From positions 762,274-826,273 of the forward strand of contig NZ_JAGMUO010000065.1 of the NCBI RefSeq assembly GCF_019049325.1: DNA of 64,000 nucleotides. Reading direction: 5' to 3'. The notes beneath the pieces are model-generated. The model ran no database searches. It saw only the letters and a list, made by a program, of their open reading frames with translations, and had not been told where the DNA came from. Below are positions 1-8,747 of the stretch, piece after piece (position 1 is the stretch's first letter; the number at the start of each line of letters is the position of its first letter). The DNA is from Streptomyces sp. AC512_CC834. GTDB lineage: Bacteria; Actinomycetota; Actinomycetes; Streptomycetales; Streptomycetaceae. Both the position numbers and the translations under genes were made by a program.

Positions 1-2
1 GG

Positions 3-341
3 GAGACCGGCCGGTTCACCGTCAACATCCTCGCCGCGGGCCAGACCGACCTGTGCGGCCGGTTCGGATCCGGCAAGGGCCGCAAGTACGAGGGCCTGCA
101 CTGGGAGCTGTCCCCGTGGGGGACACCGTCCCTGCCCGGCGTCCTGACCCGGGTGCACGCGGATGTGTACGACGTGCACGGCGCCGGCGACCACGACGTG
201 GTCGTGGGCCGGGTGCTCGCCCTGGAGACCGTGACGGACCGCGAGCCGATGCTCTTCTTCCGCGGCGGCTTCGGCGTCCACGACCCGGCGGACGCCCTCG
301 CGGCCCCCGACGTGTGGGGCTGGGGCGACCACTGGGGGTGA
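3..341 (+). CDS. flavin reductase-like domain protein, 3' part only
   Basis: The window opens inside this gene; 112 C-terminal residues remain before a TGA stop. The segment runs from ETGRFTVNIL through LCGRFGSGKGRKYEG to a WGWGDHWG end, which fits the second half of the FMN-binding split-barrel domain of flavin reductases (DIM6/NTAB type) that supply reduced flavin to two-component monooxygenases. Residues such as FTVNIL and LFFRGGFGVHD are typical of this fold. The partner oxygenase, if any, lies to the left of the window. The IclR gene that follows is on the opposite strand and could regulate it. Confidence 0.75.
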   Translation, partial: ETGRFTVNILAAGQTDLCGRFGSGKGRKYEGLHWELSPWGTPSLPGVLTRVHADVYDVHGAGDHDVVVGRVLALETVTDREPMLFFRGGFGVHDPADALAAPDVWGWGDHWG

Positions 342-430
342 GCGGAAGGCCGCGGCAGCCGCGCGGTCGCCGTGGGGGTGCCGGGTAGGGCACCCCTGGG
401 TGTACTGACCCGTGAGGTTGGGGACGCGGG

Positions 431-1324
431 CTACTGCCAGTCACCGTACTGGCCGGTGTTCAGCAGACGGTCCATGGCCTGCGGAGACCACGTCGCCGCC
501 GGCACGGCCGCCTCCCGGTGCGGCGCCCTGACCGGCGTCTCCTGGCCGGGGAACAACTCGCGGGACACCTGCCGGGCCGCGTCCACCACCAGCGGGGCGA
601 TCTTCTCCAGAGGGGACGAGGCGCCCCCCACCAGGGAGATCGCTGCGATCGGACCCTCGGGGCCGCGCACCGCGGCGGCGGCGCAGGCGATGTCGGGGAA
701 GCACTCGCCGCGCTCGAAGGCGAGCCCGTGACGGCGCCGTATACGGTCGAGTTCCTGGTGGAGCGTGCCCATGTCGCAGATCGTGCGCTGGGTCAGCCGG
801 CCGATGGCCTCCCCCGCCCTGGCCTCGACGTCCTCCGGTTCGAGCCAGGCCAGCATGGCCTTGCCGAGCGCGGTCGAATGAGCCGGTGCCCGGCCGCCGA
901 CGCGCGAGGGGACGGCTTCGGCGAACCGTCCCCCCACCTTGTCGAGGTAGTACACCTCCGCTCCGTCCAGGACGGCCAGGTGAACGACGAGGCCGGTCTG
1001 GATCTGAAGCTGGTGCAGCCGCCCGGCGGCGGCCTCGCGAACCCTGCTGCGCGCCCCGTCGCCCCCGCCGAACCCGAGGGCTCGGCGCCCGAGCGCGTAG
1101 CCCAGGCCGGTGTGGTCGAGCCAGCACAGTCGCACAAGCTGGTCGAGGATCCGGTGCGCCGTCGACCGGGGCAGGCTTGTGGACCGGGCCACTTCTTCCA
1201 AGGTCAGACGCGCTGTGCGGCCCTCGAACAGGTCCATGATCAGCGTCACCCGCTCGACCATCGACGGCGGCAACTCTCGACCGGCCGGAGCGTGCGTGGT
1301 GGAAAGACCATCGACAGCCGTCAT
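431..1324 (-). CDS. IclR family transcriptional regulator
   Basis: This 297-residue protein has the IclR architecture. The N-terminal winged helix-turn-helix (about residues 20-85) includes TLEEVARSTSLPRSTAHRIL, and the C-terminal effector domain (about 95-270) includes HLAVLDGAEVYYLDKVGG and HSTALGKAMLAW. IclR proteins usually control catabolic operons and bind small aromatic or organic acid effectors through the C-terminal domain. The ATG start at 1324 has a GGAG just upstream on the minus strand. The neighbouring 5' region (about 1335-1380) is AT-rich for this genome and is the probable promoter-operator. It converges on the flavin reductase gene at the left edge. The effector is unknown. 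Confidence 0.9.
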   Translation of the reverse strand: MTAVDGLSTTHAPAGRELPPSMVERVTLIMDLFEGRTARLTLEEVARSTSLPRSTAHRILDQLVRLCWLDHTGLGYALGRRALGFGGGDGARSRVREAAAGRLHQLQIQTGLVVHLAVLDGAEVYYLDKVGGRFAEAVPSRVGGRAPAHSTALGKAMLAWLEPEDVEARAGEAIGRLTQRTICDMGTLHQELDRIRRRHGLAFERGECFPDIACAAAAVRGPEGPIAAISLVGGASSPLEKIAPLVVDAARQVSRELFPGQETPVRAPHREAAVPAATWSPQAMDRLLNTGQYGDWQ

Positions 1325-1437
1325 GGGAGCCTCCAGTCACAGACTGAAATGAATTCTGGTTTTCGGAAATGTAACAGGCCTCCCGGACGGAGAGAAGAGA
1401 TGCGGACGGAGTCACTGGTTTACGGAGTCCCGGTGCG

Positions 1438-2775
1438 TCAGCGCGTGACGGTCCAGGTGGCGGAGTTGGACGTGAGGTCCCGGACGGCGGGGCTGCGGAC
1501 GGCCGACGTGGTGTCGGTCACCGTGGCGGTCACCTTGTGGGGGCGCCTGTTGGCCGGGACGCCGAGGGCGGCCGGGCGCACGGACGTCTTGCCGCGGGCC
1601 TGCTTGGCCTCGCGTCCGTCGACGTACCAGCGGACCTCAGGGCTGGCGAGGCCCGTGCCCAGGTCGGCGAGTTCGACGGAGAGGGGGGTGAAGCGGGAGG
1701 CCGTGACGGAGGTGTCGACCAGCGGGCTGAGGACGTTGGCGGAACGGTAGAAGCCGGCGATCATCGCCTCCCGGCTCGGGAGGTTGAACTGGTCGGTGTT
1801 CAGGGCCCGCATGATGGAGTTCCCGGTGGGACGGTAGACCCCGTACTCGTAGTAGTCGGCACCCTCGAAGGTGCCGACGACGCCGCCGCTCGGGTCGGAC
1901 TCGCCGAGCCATGCCGCCCACTTGGTGCGCTGCGCCGCCATGTCGTCCGCGGTCAGGGTCGAGGCGTTGGGGTAGGCGGGCTCGGGGTAGGGGTAGTCGC
2001 CGTAGCCCGCGTACTGGTACTCGTCGGCCAGGAGGCCGATGGAGTGGGCCATCTCGTGGGCGGCTATCAGGGTGGACCGGGCGTTGTCGGAGGAGAGCGT
2101 GGAGACGCCGTCGTAGCCGTAGTCCGCCGCGAGGCCGGAGTAGCCGGCACCGCCGTACTTGGTGGAGTTGGAGACCACGATCACCAGGTCGGTCGCGGGG
2201 GCCTTGTCCGCGTAGGTCTTCGTCTTGTCGAGGTCGACGCAGATCAGGCGCTCCGTGTCGCTGCACCAGAAGTACGAGCCGAGCGCGGTGTTCTTGACGA
2301 CGTCCTGGCTCGGGTCGCCGGTGACGCCGGAGTCCTGGGAGACGGCCTTCACGGCCCAGACGTTGAAGAGGCCCTCGTAGCTCTTGTACGGGTCGATGTC
2401 GGTGACCGCGTCCCACTTCGTGCGGGCGTCCTCGAGGAAGTCGTCCTGCTCGTCGGCGGTGTAGCCGTCGCCGATGATCGTGACGTCGAGGCGGTCGGCG
2501 GTCGGGCCGGTCTCCGCGAGCGGGACGACCTCGCCGTCCTCGGACGCGGTGGCGCTGCGCTGCCGGGCGTCGGCCGCCGGCTGGGCGTGCGGGCTGTTCG
2601 CCGGGACGCTGGTGCGTGCGCCCTCGCCGGCCGGGTCGGGGAAGTACTCGACGTCGACGTGCGAGCCGGTGGCGGTGGCCGGCGCGTCGGCGGCACCGGC
2701 GACGCCGGTGGCGGGCAGGGCCGCGGAGAGGGCGAGGGCGGTTGCCACCGCGGTTCTGCGAATGCCTATGTGCAC
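1438..2775 (-). CDS. secreted M64 (IgA peptidase-like) zinc metallopeptidase
   Basis: This 445-residue protein begins with a Sec signal peptide (residues 1-29, ending near AGA-AD). The catalytic core contains the zinc-binding motif HEMAHSIGLLADEY at residues 240-253 (His240, Glu241, His244), the HExxH...LADEY signature of peptidase family M64. The segment before it (IGDGYTADEQDDF) is also family-typical. About 90 C-terminal residues form a probable beta domain. It should be exported and degrade proteins outside the cell. The start is GTG at 2775, preceded by GGAGAG. Its upstream spacer (2776-2865) is unusually AT-rich and holds an imperfect inverted repeat TAAGC/GCTTA at 2815-2838, a possible operator. 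The divergent neighbour is the XRE-TPR regulator. Confidence 0.88.
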   Translation of the reverse strand: MHIGIRRTAVATALALSAALPATGVAGAADAPATATGSHVDVEYFPDPAGEGARTSVPANSPHAQPAADARQRSATASEDGEVVPLAETGPTADRLDVTIIGDGYTADEQDDFLEDARTKWDAVTDIDPYKSYEGLFNVWAVKAVSQDSGVTGDPSQDVVKNTALGSYFWCSDTERLICVDLDKTKTYADKAPATDLVIVVSNSTKYGGAGYSGLAADYGYDGVSTLSSDNARSTLIAAHEMAHSIGLLADEYQYAGYGDYPYPEPAYPNASTLTADDMAAQRTKWAAWLGESDPSGGVVGTFEGADYYEYGVYRPTGNSIMRALNTDQFNLPSREAMIAGFYRSANVLSPLVDTSVTASRFTPLSVELADLGTGLASPEVRWYVDGREAKQARGKTSVRPAALGVPANRRPHKVTATVTDTTSAVRSPAVRDLTSNSATWTVTR

Positions 2776-2865
2776 GGAGCTCTCCCTATATGACCGGTGA
2801 TGTAAATGAAGATGTAAGCCTGTTTACGTCGTCGCTTAAATTAGAGGCCCGCGGGACCCCTGGCA

Positions 2866-2895
2866 AGGGCTGTTGGGGGAAGGGCTGTTGGGGGA
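2866..2895. repeat. 15-bp perfect tandem duplication ahead of XRE-TPR gene
   Basis: The unit agggctgttggggga occurs twice in succession (2866-2880 and 2881-2895). The second copy adds a purine-rich GGGGGAAGGGG immediately before the GTG start at 2908, so the duplication also duplicates a potential ribosome binding sequence. Confidence 0.85.
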
Positions 2896-2907
2896 AGGGG
2901 CAGCGCA

Positions 2908-4326
2908 GTGACGAACCGACGAGAGGCCGCCGCGGGTGCCGGACCGGGCGGTCTCGACTCGTCCACCCTGGGGACCCGCATCCGCCAACTCCGCCTCGAA
3001 CGCGGCCTGACCCAGCGGCAGGTGGCCGAGCCCGCGTACACCGCGTCCTACGTCTCGACGGTGGAGGCCGGCCGGACACGCCCTTCCGGGGCCGCCCTCC
3101 GGCACATCGCCGAACGCCTGGGGCTGACCCACGAGGAGCTGTTGACGGGCCGTCCCGCCGGTTTCGCCACCGACCTGCGCTCCCGTCTCACCGACGCGCA
3201 ACGCACCCTCGCCACCGAGGGCGCGGCACAAGCCGTGGGCATGTACCAGGAGTTGCTCCACGAGACGACTCGGTATGGTCTGGACACCGAGCGCGCCACC
3301 GCGCTCATGGGCCTCGGCCAGTGCGAGTTGGATTCCGGCGACCTCACTGAGGCACGCCTGCGCTTCGAAGCCGCCGAGCAGATCCTGGCCAACGGCCCAC
3401 TGCCCCGCCGCGCCCTGGCCCGGCGTGGCCGGGCTGTCGCCCACTACCTGGCGGGCGAGCTGGGATACGCCGTCCACCTGCTGGAAAGCGCCTTGGAGGA
3501 ACTCACGGTCTCGGGCCTGCACGACCCCGGTGCCCTGCTGCTCCTCTACACCGCCACCATCGCGCCCTACATGGACATGGGCGCCCACGTCCGCGCGGCA
3601 CACGTCGCGGAACTGGCCCTGGCCCTCGCCCCCCAGGTCTCCGATCCCGCACTGGTGGCCGGACTGCACCGGTCGGTGGCCCGCACCCTCGTCGCGGAGG
3701 GCCGCACCGCCGAGGCCGACGCCTCGCTGGCCAAGGCCGCAGAGCTCTACACACAGCTCCAGATCCGCACCGAACTCGCCCACTGCCACTGGATGCGCGG
3801 CTACCTTCACGCCCAGAACGGCGACCTGGAAGACGCGGAACGCGAACTGCGCACCGCCCGCGAGACACTGACCGCCGACCGCGCCGCCCTCTACACCACC
3901 CAGGTCGAGGTCGAACTGGCGGACGTGCTGCGCCGCCGGGACAAGACGCGCGAGGCCGAAGAGTTGCTGACCCGGCTGCTGGGTGAAATCCACCTGGACC
4001 GAGGCACGTTGCATGCGGGCGGCGCGCATCGCCTGCTCGGCCTCATCGCCTGCGAACGGGGCGACACCGACGCGGCCGAGCAGCACTACATCACCGCGCT
4101 GTCCCTGCTGGAACCCTCCGGAGCCACCGGCGACCTGGCCGACATCTGCCGCCTTCTCGGCGACCTGCTGCGCGACACCGGCCAGGTCGAGCAGGCGCTG
4201 GACGTGTACCGGACCGGGCTGGGACACCAGGGCGGGCCCGGCACGACCACGCTCGGCCCGGCACCGGCCGAACCCGCGGCACTGAACCGGGTGGGGACCG
4301 CGTTCACGCTGTCCGGAGAGACGTGA
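2908..4326 (+). CDS. XRE family regulator with TPR repeats
   Basis: This 472-residue protein has an N-terminal Cro/C1-type helix-turn-helix (about residues 22-80, including LTQRQVAEPAYTASYVSTVE and PSGAALRHIAERLGL) and a long alpha-helical tail of tetratricopeptide-like repeats (about 95-450; for example LMGLGQCELDSGDLTEARLRF and LGLIACERGDTDAAEQHY). This layout is common in Streptomyces regulators that respond to peptides or other ligands through the TPR groove. The start is GTG at 2908. The gene faces the membrane protein at 4417 tail to tail across a strong hairpin, and is divergent from the secreted peptidase, which it may control. No ligand can be inferred. Confidence 0.85.
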   Translation: MTNRREAAAGAGPGGLDSSTLGTRIRQLRLERGLTQRQVAEPAYTASYVSTVEAGRTRPSGAALRHIAERLGLTHEELLTGRPAGFATDLRSRLTDAQRTLATEGAAQAVGMYQELLHETTRYGLDTERATALMGLGQCELDSGDLTEARLRFEAAEQILANGPLPRRALARRGRAVAHYLAGELGYAVHLLESALEELTVSGLHDPGALLLLYTATIAPYMDMGAHVRAAHVAELALALAPQVSDPALVAGLHRSVARTLVAEGRTAEADASLAKAAELYTQLQIRTELAHCHWMRGYLHAQNGDLEDAERELRTARETLTADRAALYTTQVEVELADVLRRRDKTREAEELLTRLLGEIHLDRGTLHAGGAHRLLGLIACERGDTDAAEQHYITALSLLEPSGATGDLADICRLLGDLLRDTGQVEQALDVYRTGLGHQGGPGTTTLGPAPAEPAALNRVGTAFTLSGET

Positions 4327-4387
4327 GCGCACCGCCGGACTTGCCGCCGGGGCAGGAACTAGGACGGCGGTCGCTCCCGTTCCACTC

Positions 4388-4412
4388 CGCGGGGCTTCGC
4401 TTTCGCCCCGCG
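4388..4412. terminator. bidirectional hairpin terminator between convergent genes
   Basis: An 8-bp perfect stem CGCGGGGC (4388-4395) / GCCCCGCG (4405-4412) with a 9-nt loop is extended outward by CACT/AGTG across one bulged base. It sits between the XRE-TPR stop (4326) and the stop of the membrane protein (4417). Confidence 0.75.
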
Positions 4413-4416
4413 AGTG

Positions 4417-4911
4417 TCACGTGGGGAACGGCCGCAGGGCAAAAGCGGCACTCGCCATCATCAGGACCAGGGCAATCACCACGAGCAGCAGGGCTGCCGA
4501 CAGGGCCCAGGCGCGCTGACGGTTGACGCGCCGCAAGGCCGTGATCGTGTCCACCCTCGTGCGGTTCCACTCCTCCGGGCCGAATCGAACCTCAGGCTCC
4601 AGCAGATGGGTGAGTTCCCCGGTACCGGCGTGCGGCAGCCGGACCGGCACGTTGATGAGCAGTCCCAGAACAGCGGCCAGGACCAACACGACGAGGGAGG
4701 CGACGAGTAGACGCTGGGCCGTTCCCGGGAACGTCACGGTCCGGCCGCTTGCGGCCAGTGCGACGGCACCGGTGGTGATGCCGACGAGCGTGCCCGAGGC
4801 CGAGATGACGGCCATGCCACGCGTTTCGAAGGACGCCTTCTTGGCCCGCTCCTCGGCCAACTGCTCGGTCAGGAAGGAGGACTTGTGCTGGATGCGCGCT
4901 TCATGGTTCAT
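4417..4911 (-). CDS. small three-helix membrane protein of unknown function
   Basis: This 164-residue protein has a charged, amphipathic N-terminus (residues 1-30) and two transmembrane segments at about 33-53 (MAVISASGTLVGITTGAVAL) and 68-88 (LLVASLVVLVLAAVLGLLIN). A cytosol-sized loop of about 45 residues with LEPEVRFGPEEW and an Arg-rich stretch follows, and a final helix lies at about 135-158. It lies 64 bp downstream of, and in the same direction as, the 418-residue gene at 4976-6232, so the two are probably cotranscribed. The layout (helix, two TM, loop, TM) recalls small membrane effectors such as DUF5706 proteins, but no cyclase or other sensor is adjacent and I see no decisive motif. 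Function unknown. Confidence 0.75.
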   Translation of the reverse strand: MNHEARIQHKSSFLTEQLAEERAKKASFETRGMAVISASGTLVGITTGAVALAASGRTVTFPGTAQRLLVASLVVLVLAAVLGLLINVPVRLPHAGTGELTHLLEPEVRFGPEEWNRTRVDTITALRRVNRQRAWALSAALLLVVIALVLMMASAAFALRPFPT

Positions 4912-4975
4912 GACCGTGCCCTTCCCAGGCCCTCAGGTACTCGTGCGGGCGCACGGCGGGCGGCCGAGCCGGCCG

Positions 4976-6232
4976 TCATGCCCGCTCGTACCCGTGGTTC
5001 AGGGCGTGGGGTGCCTGCTCGTCCAGTACCTTCAGCGGCCAGTCCAGACCCGGCGAGGCGAGGAGGTGGGGCTCCTGAAGCAGGGTCAGCCCGATTTCCT
5101 TGGCGGCACCGACGACCGCCGCGTTGAGCCCCAGTTCCCGGCCCAGTTCGTCGAGCCGGCCCTTCACTCGACCGATCCGCCGCTCGTTGGCCTCCCCATC
5201 GGCCAGGGCCACCGCCAACCTTCGCGGCGCCGCGTCATCCTCGGGCCGGCCGCTGTTCAGCCCGGCCAGGGTCCGGCGCAGCCTTCTCGGCAGCCTGCCG
5301 TGCGACTCCGTCGCGGCCAGTGTGCGCAGCAGCGCCCGTACCGAGGTCCACTCGTTGTCCACGACCGGCTCGTCGCTTTCAAGGCGGCGAGCCATCCATG
5401 AGCACAGATCGGCCTCCTCCGGAGCGAGACGGCCGGAGAACGCCTGCAGGTCGTCGATCAGGCGACGCTTGTGCGCGCCCCAGTGCGCCCGTGCGTTGTC
5501 GGCGGACGAACGCAACCGCCCGACACGGTCACGGTTGCGGTGACGGGCTTCGAGGGCCGCGACCCGCTCCGCTTCCGCCTCGTCGACACGAGGGATGACG
5601 TGCTCGATCCGCGTCATGATCCGCTTCAACAGGTCGTACACGCTGATGCCGTCCTTCAGGGCGACGGCAAACGCGTTCCTCTGCTCCAGGTTTACGATCA
5701 CAGCACACGGTACGAGGGATCCGGGAATCCCGAAGAAGCGCTGCATGGCGGAGACGGTGAGCGTGAGGGCCCGCTGGTGCTCGTCCAGACCGTGCGGTAG
5801 TTCGGCGTTCGCTGCGGCGACCAGTCGCGGGGGCTCGGACCTCTCCCCTCGCCGCATCGATCCGCCCGGCTGCCCAGTACCCATCCGGACCGCCCCCGGT
5901 GACTCGCGGGACGACAGGTACAGCCGACCACGCGGGCCACCCGCTTCCTCCACGCCGGGCACGCAGAAAGTCTCGGGGCCGTAGAACGATTGGGGGTGCT
6001 CTGCGGAGAGCCGGAGCCTCCTCGGCGAGGGGGAGAAGACGGCGACGTAGCGGCCCGTCAGGTCATCGATGTCGCTCCAGTGCTGGAAGAACCCTCTCTG
6101 GAGATCCGGGGCGTCGGCGGAACGAGCGAGCAGGAACACCATTGCGGCGAAACCGCCCCCGCTCAGGGTGCGGAAGGGCAGGCGCAGGAAAGCATCGACA
6201 GGCAGGTCGACGTCGGTTGAATACACGCCCAT
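4976..6232 (-). CDS. conserved hypothetical protein, possible thioredoxin-like N-terminal domain
   Basis: I do not recognise the family of this 418-residue soluble protein. Residues 18-70 (with GGFAAMVFLLARSA and HWSDIDDLTGRYVAVFSP) and about 165-195 (FFGIPGSLVPCAVIVNLEQR) look like the strand-helix-strand and proline-containing turn of a thioredoxin-like fold, but there is no CXXC, so a redox role is not supported. The remainder (about 205-418) is mostly charged helix, rich in Arg and Glu. It is the first gene of an apparent two-gene unit with the membrane protein at 4417-4911. The fold reading is inference from sequence pattern only. Confidence 0.7.
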   Translation of the reverse strand: MGVYSTDVDLPVDAFLRLPFRTLSGGGFAAMVFLLARSADAPDLQRGFFQHWSDIDDLTGRYVAVFSPSPRRLRLSAEHPQSFYGPETFCVPGVEEAGGPRGRLYLSSRESPGAVRMGTGQPGGSMRRGERSEPPRLVAAANAELPHGLDEHQRALTLTVSAMQRFFGIPGSLVPCAVIVNLEQRNAFAVALKDGISVYDLLKRIMTRIEHVIPRVDEAEAERVAALEARHRNRDRVGRLRSSADNARAHWGAHKRRLIDDLQAFSGRLAPEEADLCSWMARRLESDEPVVDNEWTSVRALLRTLAATESHGRLPRRLRRTLAGLNSGRPEDDAAPRRLAVALADGEANERRIGRVKGRLDELGRELGLNAAVVGAAKEIGLTLLQEPHLLASPGLDWPLKVLDEQAPHALNHGYERA

Positions 6233-6392
6233 TCCTCAGCCAGATACCGGACACTGGCCAAAAGGGTAGAAGACGACCGCCCAACTGGGTAGCCGGGCAT
6301 GAGAAGTCACGCCGTGTGCAGCCGCCGGGCTGAACTGTCGCGTGCTGGAGGAGCCGACGTGCTCGGTCGCCGGCCATCGTGCTCGTCCGGCA

Positions 6393-7250
6393 TCACTTGC
6401 CGCTGTAGACGGGAAACGCGCTGTGTTCGCCGTAGTCCACACCGCGCAAACCCCGCAGGGCCTCCATGTCATCACCGGAGATCTCGAAGTCGACCGCGGC
6501 GTTGGAGCGCATGTGCTCGGGGTTCGCCGTCTTGGGCAGCGACACCGTGCCCAACTGAAGGGTGTAGCGGATGCACAACTGCGGGACGGACACTCCGTAC
6601 TTCTCCGCCATCGCCTGGACCTCGGTGCTCTGCAGGATCGCTCCGTGTGCGATCGGCGAGTACGCCTCGACGAGGATCTGCTTGTCTTCGCAGTACTCCA
6701 GGAGCTCCGAGGGGGTGTTGCCGGCGTGGACGAGCAGTTGGTTCACGTGCGGCACGACGGTCGCGCCCTGGAGGATGTTCTCCATGTCCTGCTGCCGGAA
6801 GTTGGACACCCCGATGGCACGGATCTTGCCGGCCTGATGCGCCGATTCGAGCGCGCGCCATGCTTCGCGGTTGCCCTCGGCGTAGTCGCCGCCGCGGAAG
6901 TCGTCCCACGGCTGCGGGCTGTGGATGAGCATCAGATCGATGTACTCGATCCCGAGTTTCTCCAGTGACCCGTCGATCGCGTCGACCGCCTGACCGTGGT
7001 CCTTGATCTCAGCGGCGAGCTTGGTCGACACGAACAGCTCGTCGCGGGCCACGCCGGCGGTCCGCACGCCCTCGCCGACGCCGCGCTCATTGCCGTAGGC
7101 CTGGGCGGTGTCGATGTTGCGATAGCCGATCGCCACGGCCGCGCGTACCGCCTCAGCCACCTGGTCGTCGTCGATGAACCAGGTGCCGAGCCCCAGCTTG
7201 GGGATCTCGGAGCCGTTGGACAGCGTGTAGGTCTCGTCCAGGATGGTCAT
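6393..7250 (-). CDS. aldo/keto reductase
   Basis: This 285-residue NADPH-dependent carbonyl reductase of the AKR superfamily (AKR5-like) keeps the full catalytic tetrad: Asp47 and Tyr52 in IDTAQAYGNE, Lys77 in STKLA, and His110 in DLMLIHSPQ. The C-terminal cofactor loop SLPKTANPEHMRSN is present. The ATG start at 7250 overlaps the stop of the cupin gene by four bases (ATGA), so it is translationally coupled and the third gene of an XRE - cupin - AKR operon. The physiological substrate cannot be told from sequence; related enzymes reduce small aldehydes and keto acids such as 2,5-diketogluconate. Confidence 0.9.
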   Translation of the reverse strand: MTILDETYTLSNGSEIPKLGLGTWFIDDDQVAEAVRAAVAIGYRNIDTAQAYGNERGVGEGVRTAGVARDELFVSTKLAAEIKDHGQAVDAIDGSLEKLGIEYIDLMLIHSPQPWDDFRGGDYAEGNREAWRALESAHQAGKIRAIGVSNFRQQDMENILQGATVVPHVNQLLVHAGNTPSELLEYCEDKQILVEAYSPIAHGAILQSTEVQAMAEKYGVSVPQLCIRYTLQLGTVSLPKTANPEHMRSNAAVDFEISGDDMEALRGLRGVDYGEHSAFPVYSGK

Positions 7251-7681
7251 GCGCCTGCTCCGTTCTTCGGCAACTCGCCGTACGCCTCGTCGGTGACGGG
7301 CTCGAGCCATTCGTTGCTGACGTCTTCGCCAGGGGTGATGAAGGCGACGTGGGAGAACCACGAGTCGGCCTTCGCACCGTGCCAGTGCTTCGTGCCCGCC
7401 GGGACGCGGATCACCGTTCCCGGCTCCATGCCGACGGGATCCTCGCCCTCGGCCTGGTACCAGCCGCTGCCCGCCGTGCACAGCAGGACCTGGTCACCGC
7501 CGCCGCCCGTGCCGTGGTGGATGTGCCAGTTGTTGCGGCAGCCCGGCTCGAAGGAGACATTGCTGACGGGAACGCTCCCCGAAGCGAGCGGAGCCAGGTA
7601 GCTCTGGCCGATGAAGTACTGCGCGAAGGCGTCGTTCTTCTCCCCGAGCGGGAAGATCTGGTCAAATCCGTTGACAGTCAT
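7247..7681 (-). CDS. cupin domain protein
   Basis: This 144-residue single-domain cupin has motif 1 in CRNNWHIHHGTGGGGDQVLL (His residues as metal ligands) and motif 2 in EPGTVIRVPAGTKHWHGA. Members of this small cupin class accompany reductases and carboxymuconolactone decarboxylase-like proteins in stress or aromatic degradation operons. I chose ATG 7681 as the start because it makes an ATGA overlap with the upstream regulator stop and leaves 9 nt to GAAGGA; an ATG two codons earlier (7687) would leave only 3 nt. It is the middle gene of the XRE - cupin - AKR operon. Confidence 0.88.
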   Translation of the reverse strand: MTVNGFDQIFPLGEKNDAFAQYFIGQSYLAPLASGSVPVSNVSFEPGCRNNWHIHHGTGGGGDQVLLCTAGSGWYQAEGEDPVGMEPGTVIRVPAGTKHWHGAKADSWFSHVAFITPGEDVSNEWLEPVTDEAYGELPKNGAGA

Positions 7682-8595
7682 TTCCATCGATCCTTCTGTT
7701 TCAGTGCATCCTGCGGGCCGGGGTCGCGCCCGCCGCGGGGCGGTCCCGCCGTGGACGTCGCGGCGAGGCTCGCGAGCAGTTGCAGGCGCTCCTGGCTGGG
7801 CGAGCCGGGCTCGGCGGTGTAGATGAGGAAGGACAGCCCGGGCTCGGCCGTCAGCTCCATCCCCTCGTAGGTCAACGTGAGGTCGCCGACCTCGTGGTGG
7901 TGGAACTCCTTGGTGCCCGATCCGTGGCGGCGCACATTGTGTGCTCCCCACCGAGTGCGGAACGCGTCGCTGCACGTGGACAGCTCGCCAATCAGGTCGT
8001 GCAGCCGCTTGTCCCGGGGATCCCTGCCGGCCTCGGTACGCAGGATCGACACGGTGACGTCCGCGGCCACCTCCCAGTGGGGGTAGAACGCCTTGGCCCG
8101 TTCGTCGAGGAAGCAGTGCCGCGCCAGGTTCTCCTGCCCGGGACCGTCGAACACCTCGTCGTAGAAGGCGCGCCCGAGGGCGTTGGTGGCGAGGACGTCC
8201 ATCCGTCCGCTGCGCACGAACGCGGGCCCGAGGGTGATGGCGTCCAACGCACGGGTCAGGCTGTCCCTGGGCACCCACTTCATCGGCCTGCGCCTGCGCA
8301 CGGGCCGGGCCGCGCCATTGGCTGCCCGGGCGAGGTCGAAGAGGTGCTCACGCTCGGCGTCGTCCAGCCGCAGTGCCCTGGCGACCGACTCGAGGACGGC
8401 GTCGGAGACGCCGGCCAGGTGGCCGCGCTCGATCTTGGCGTAGTACTCCGGGCTCACGTCGGCGAGCATCGCCACCTCGCCGCGGCGCAGGCCCGCCACC
8501 CTCCGGTGCCCGGAGACGGTCAGTCCAGCCTGCTCGGGAGTGAGGTTCGCTCGACGGGACATGAGGAACTCCCGTGCTTCGTTCCTGGCATCCAT
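7678..8595 (-). CDS. XRE family regulator with MmyB-like ligand-binding domain
   Basis: This 305-residue protein combines an N-terminal helix-turn-helix (about residues 20-80, with LRRGEVAMLADVSPEYYAKI) with an MmyB-type PAS-like C-terminal domain (about 100-275, with ITLGPAFVRSGRMDVLATN and YTAEPGSPSQERLQLL). MmyB-type domains are thought to bind fatty-acid-like or other small ligands. I placed the start at ATG 8595 (MDARNEAREF) with GTGGA upstream; an in-frame start at 8691 would add a non-conserved extension. It leads the operon with the cupin and aldo-keto reductase, to which it is coupled by ATGA overlaps, and probably autoregulates it. Confidence 0.88.
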   Translation of the reverse strand: MDARNEAREFLMSRRANLTPEQAGLTVSGHRRVAGLRRGEVAMLADVSPEYYAKIERGHLAGVSDAVLESVARALRLDDAEREHLFDLARAANGAARPVRRRRPMKWVPRDSLTRALDAITLGPAFVRSGRMDVLATNALGRAFYDEVFDGPGQENLARHCFLDERAKAFYPHWEVAADVTVSILRTEAGRDPRDKRLHDLIGELSTCSDAFRTRWGAHNVRRHGSGTKEFHHHEVGDLTLTYEGMELTAEPGLSFLIYTAEPGSPSQERLQLLASLAATSTAGPPRGGRDPGPQDALKQKDRWK

Positions 8596-8747
8596 GCGTT
8601 CCACGCTACGGCGCGAAGCCGCTGTGAGGGATTCCCTGCCAGTACGTCCTTCACCGGGAACTCCCTCGCTCGGCATGTCCGGCGATGTCATTGGCCTTGC
8701 ACCTTCAGAGATGGATCGACGGACGTCGCCGCAGGTAGGGAGAGATC

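Noticed and set aside
1537..2793. Long plus-strand open frame opposite the M64 peptidase
   Set aside because: Antisense to a gene with a clear catalytic motif and signal peptide; open because of high GC at third positions.
4417..6232. Pycsar-type defence operon (cyclase plus membrane effector)
   Set aside because: The membrane protein has a similar layout to DUF5706 effectors, but the partner has no adenylate/guanylate cyclase motifs, so I did not name it as Pycsar.
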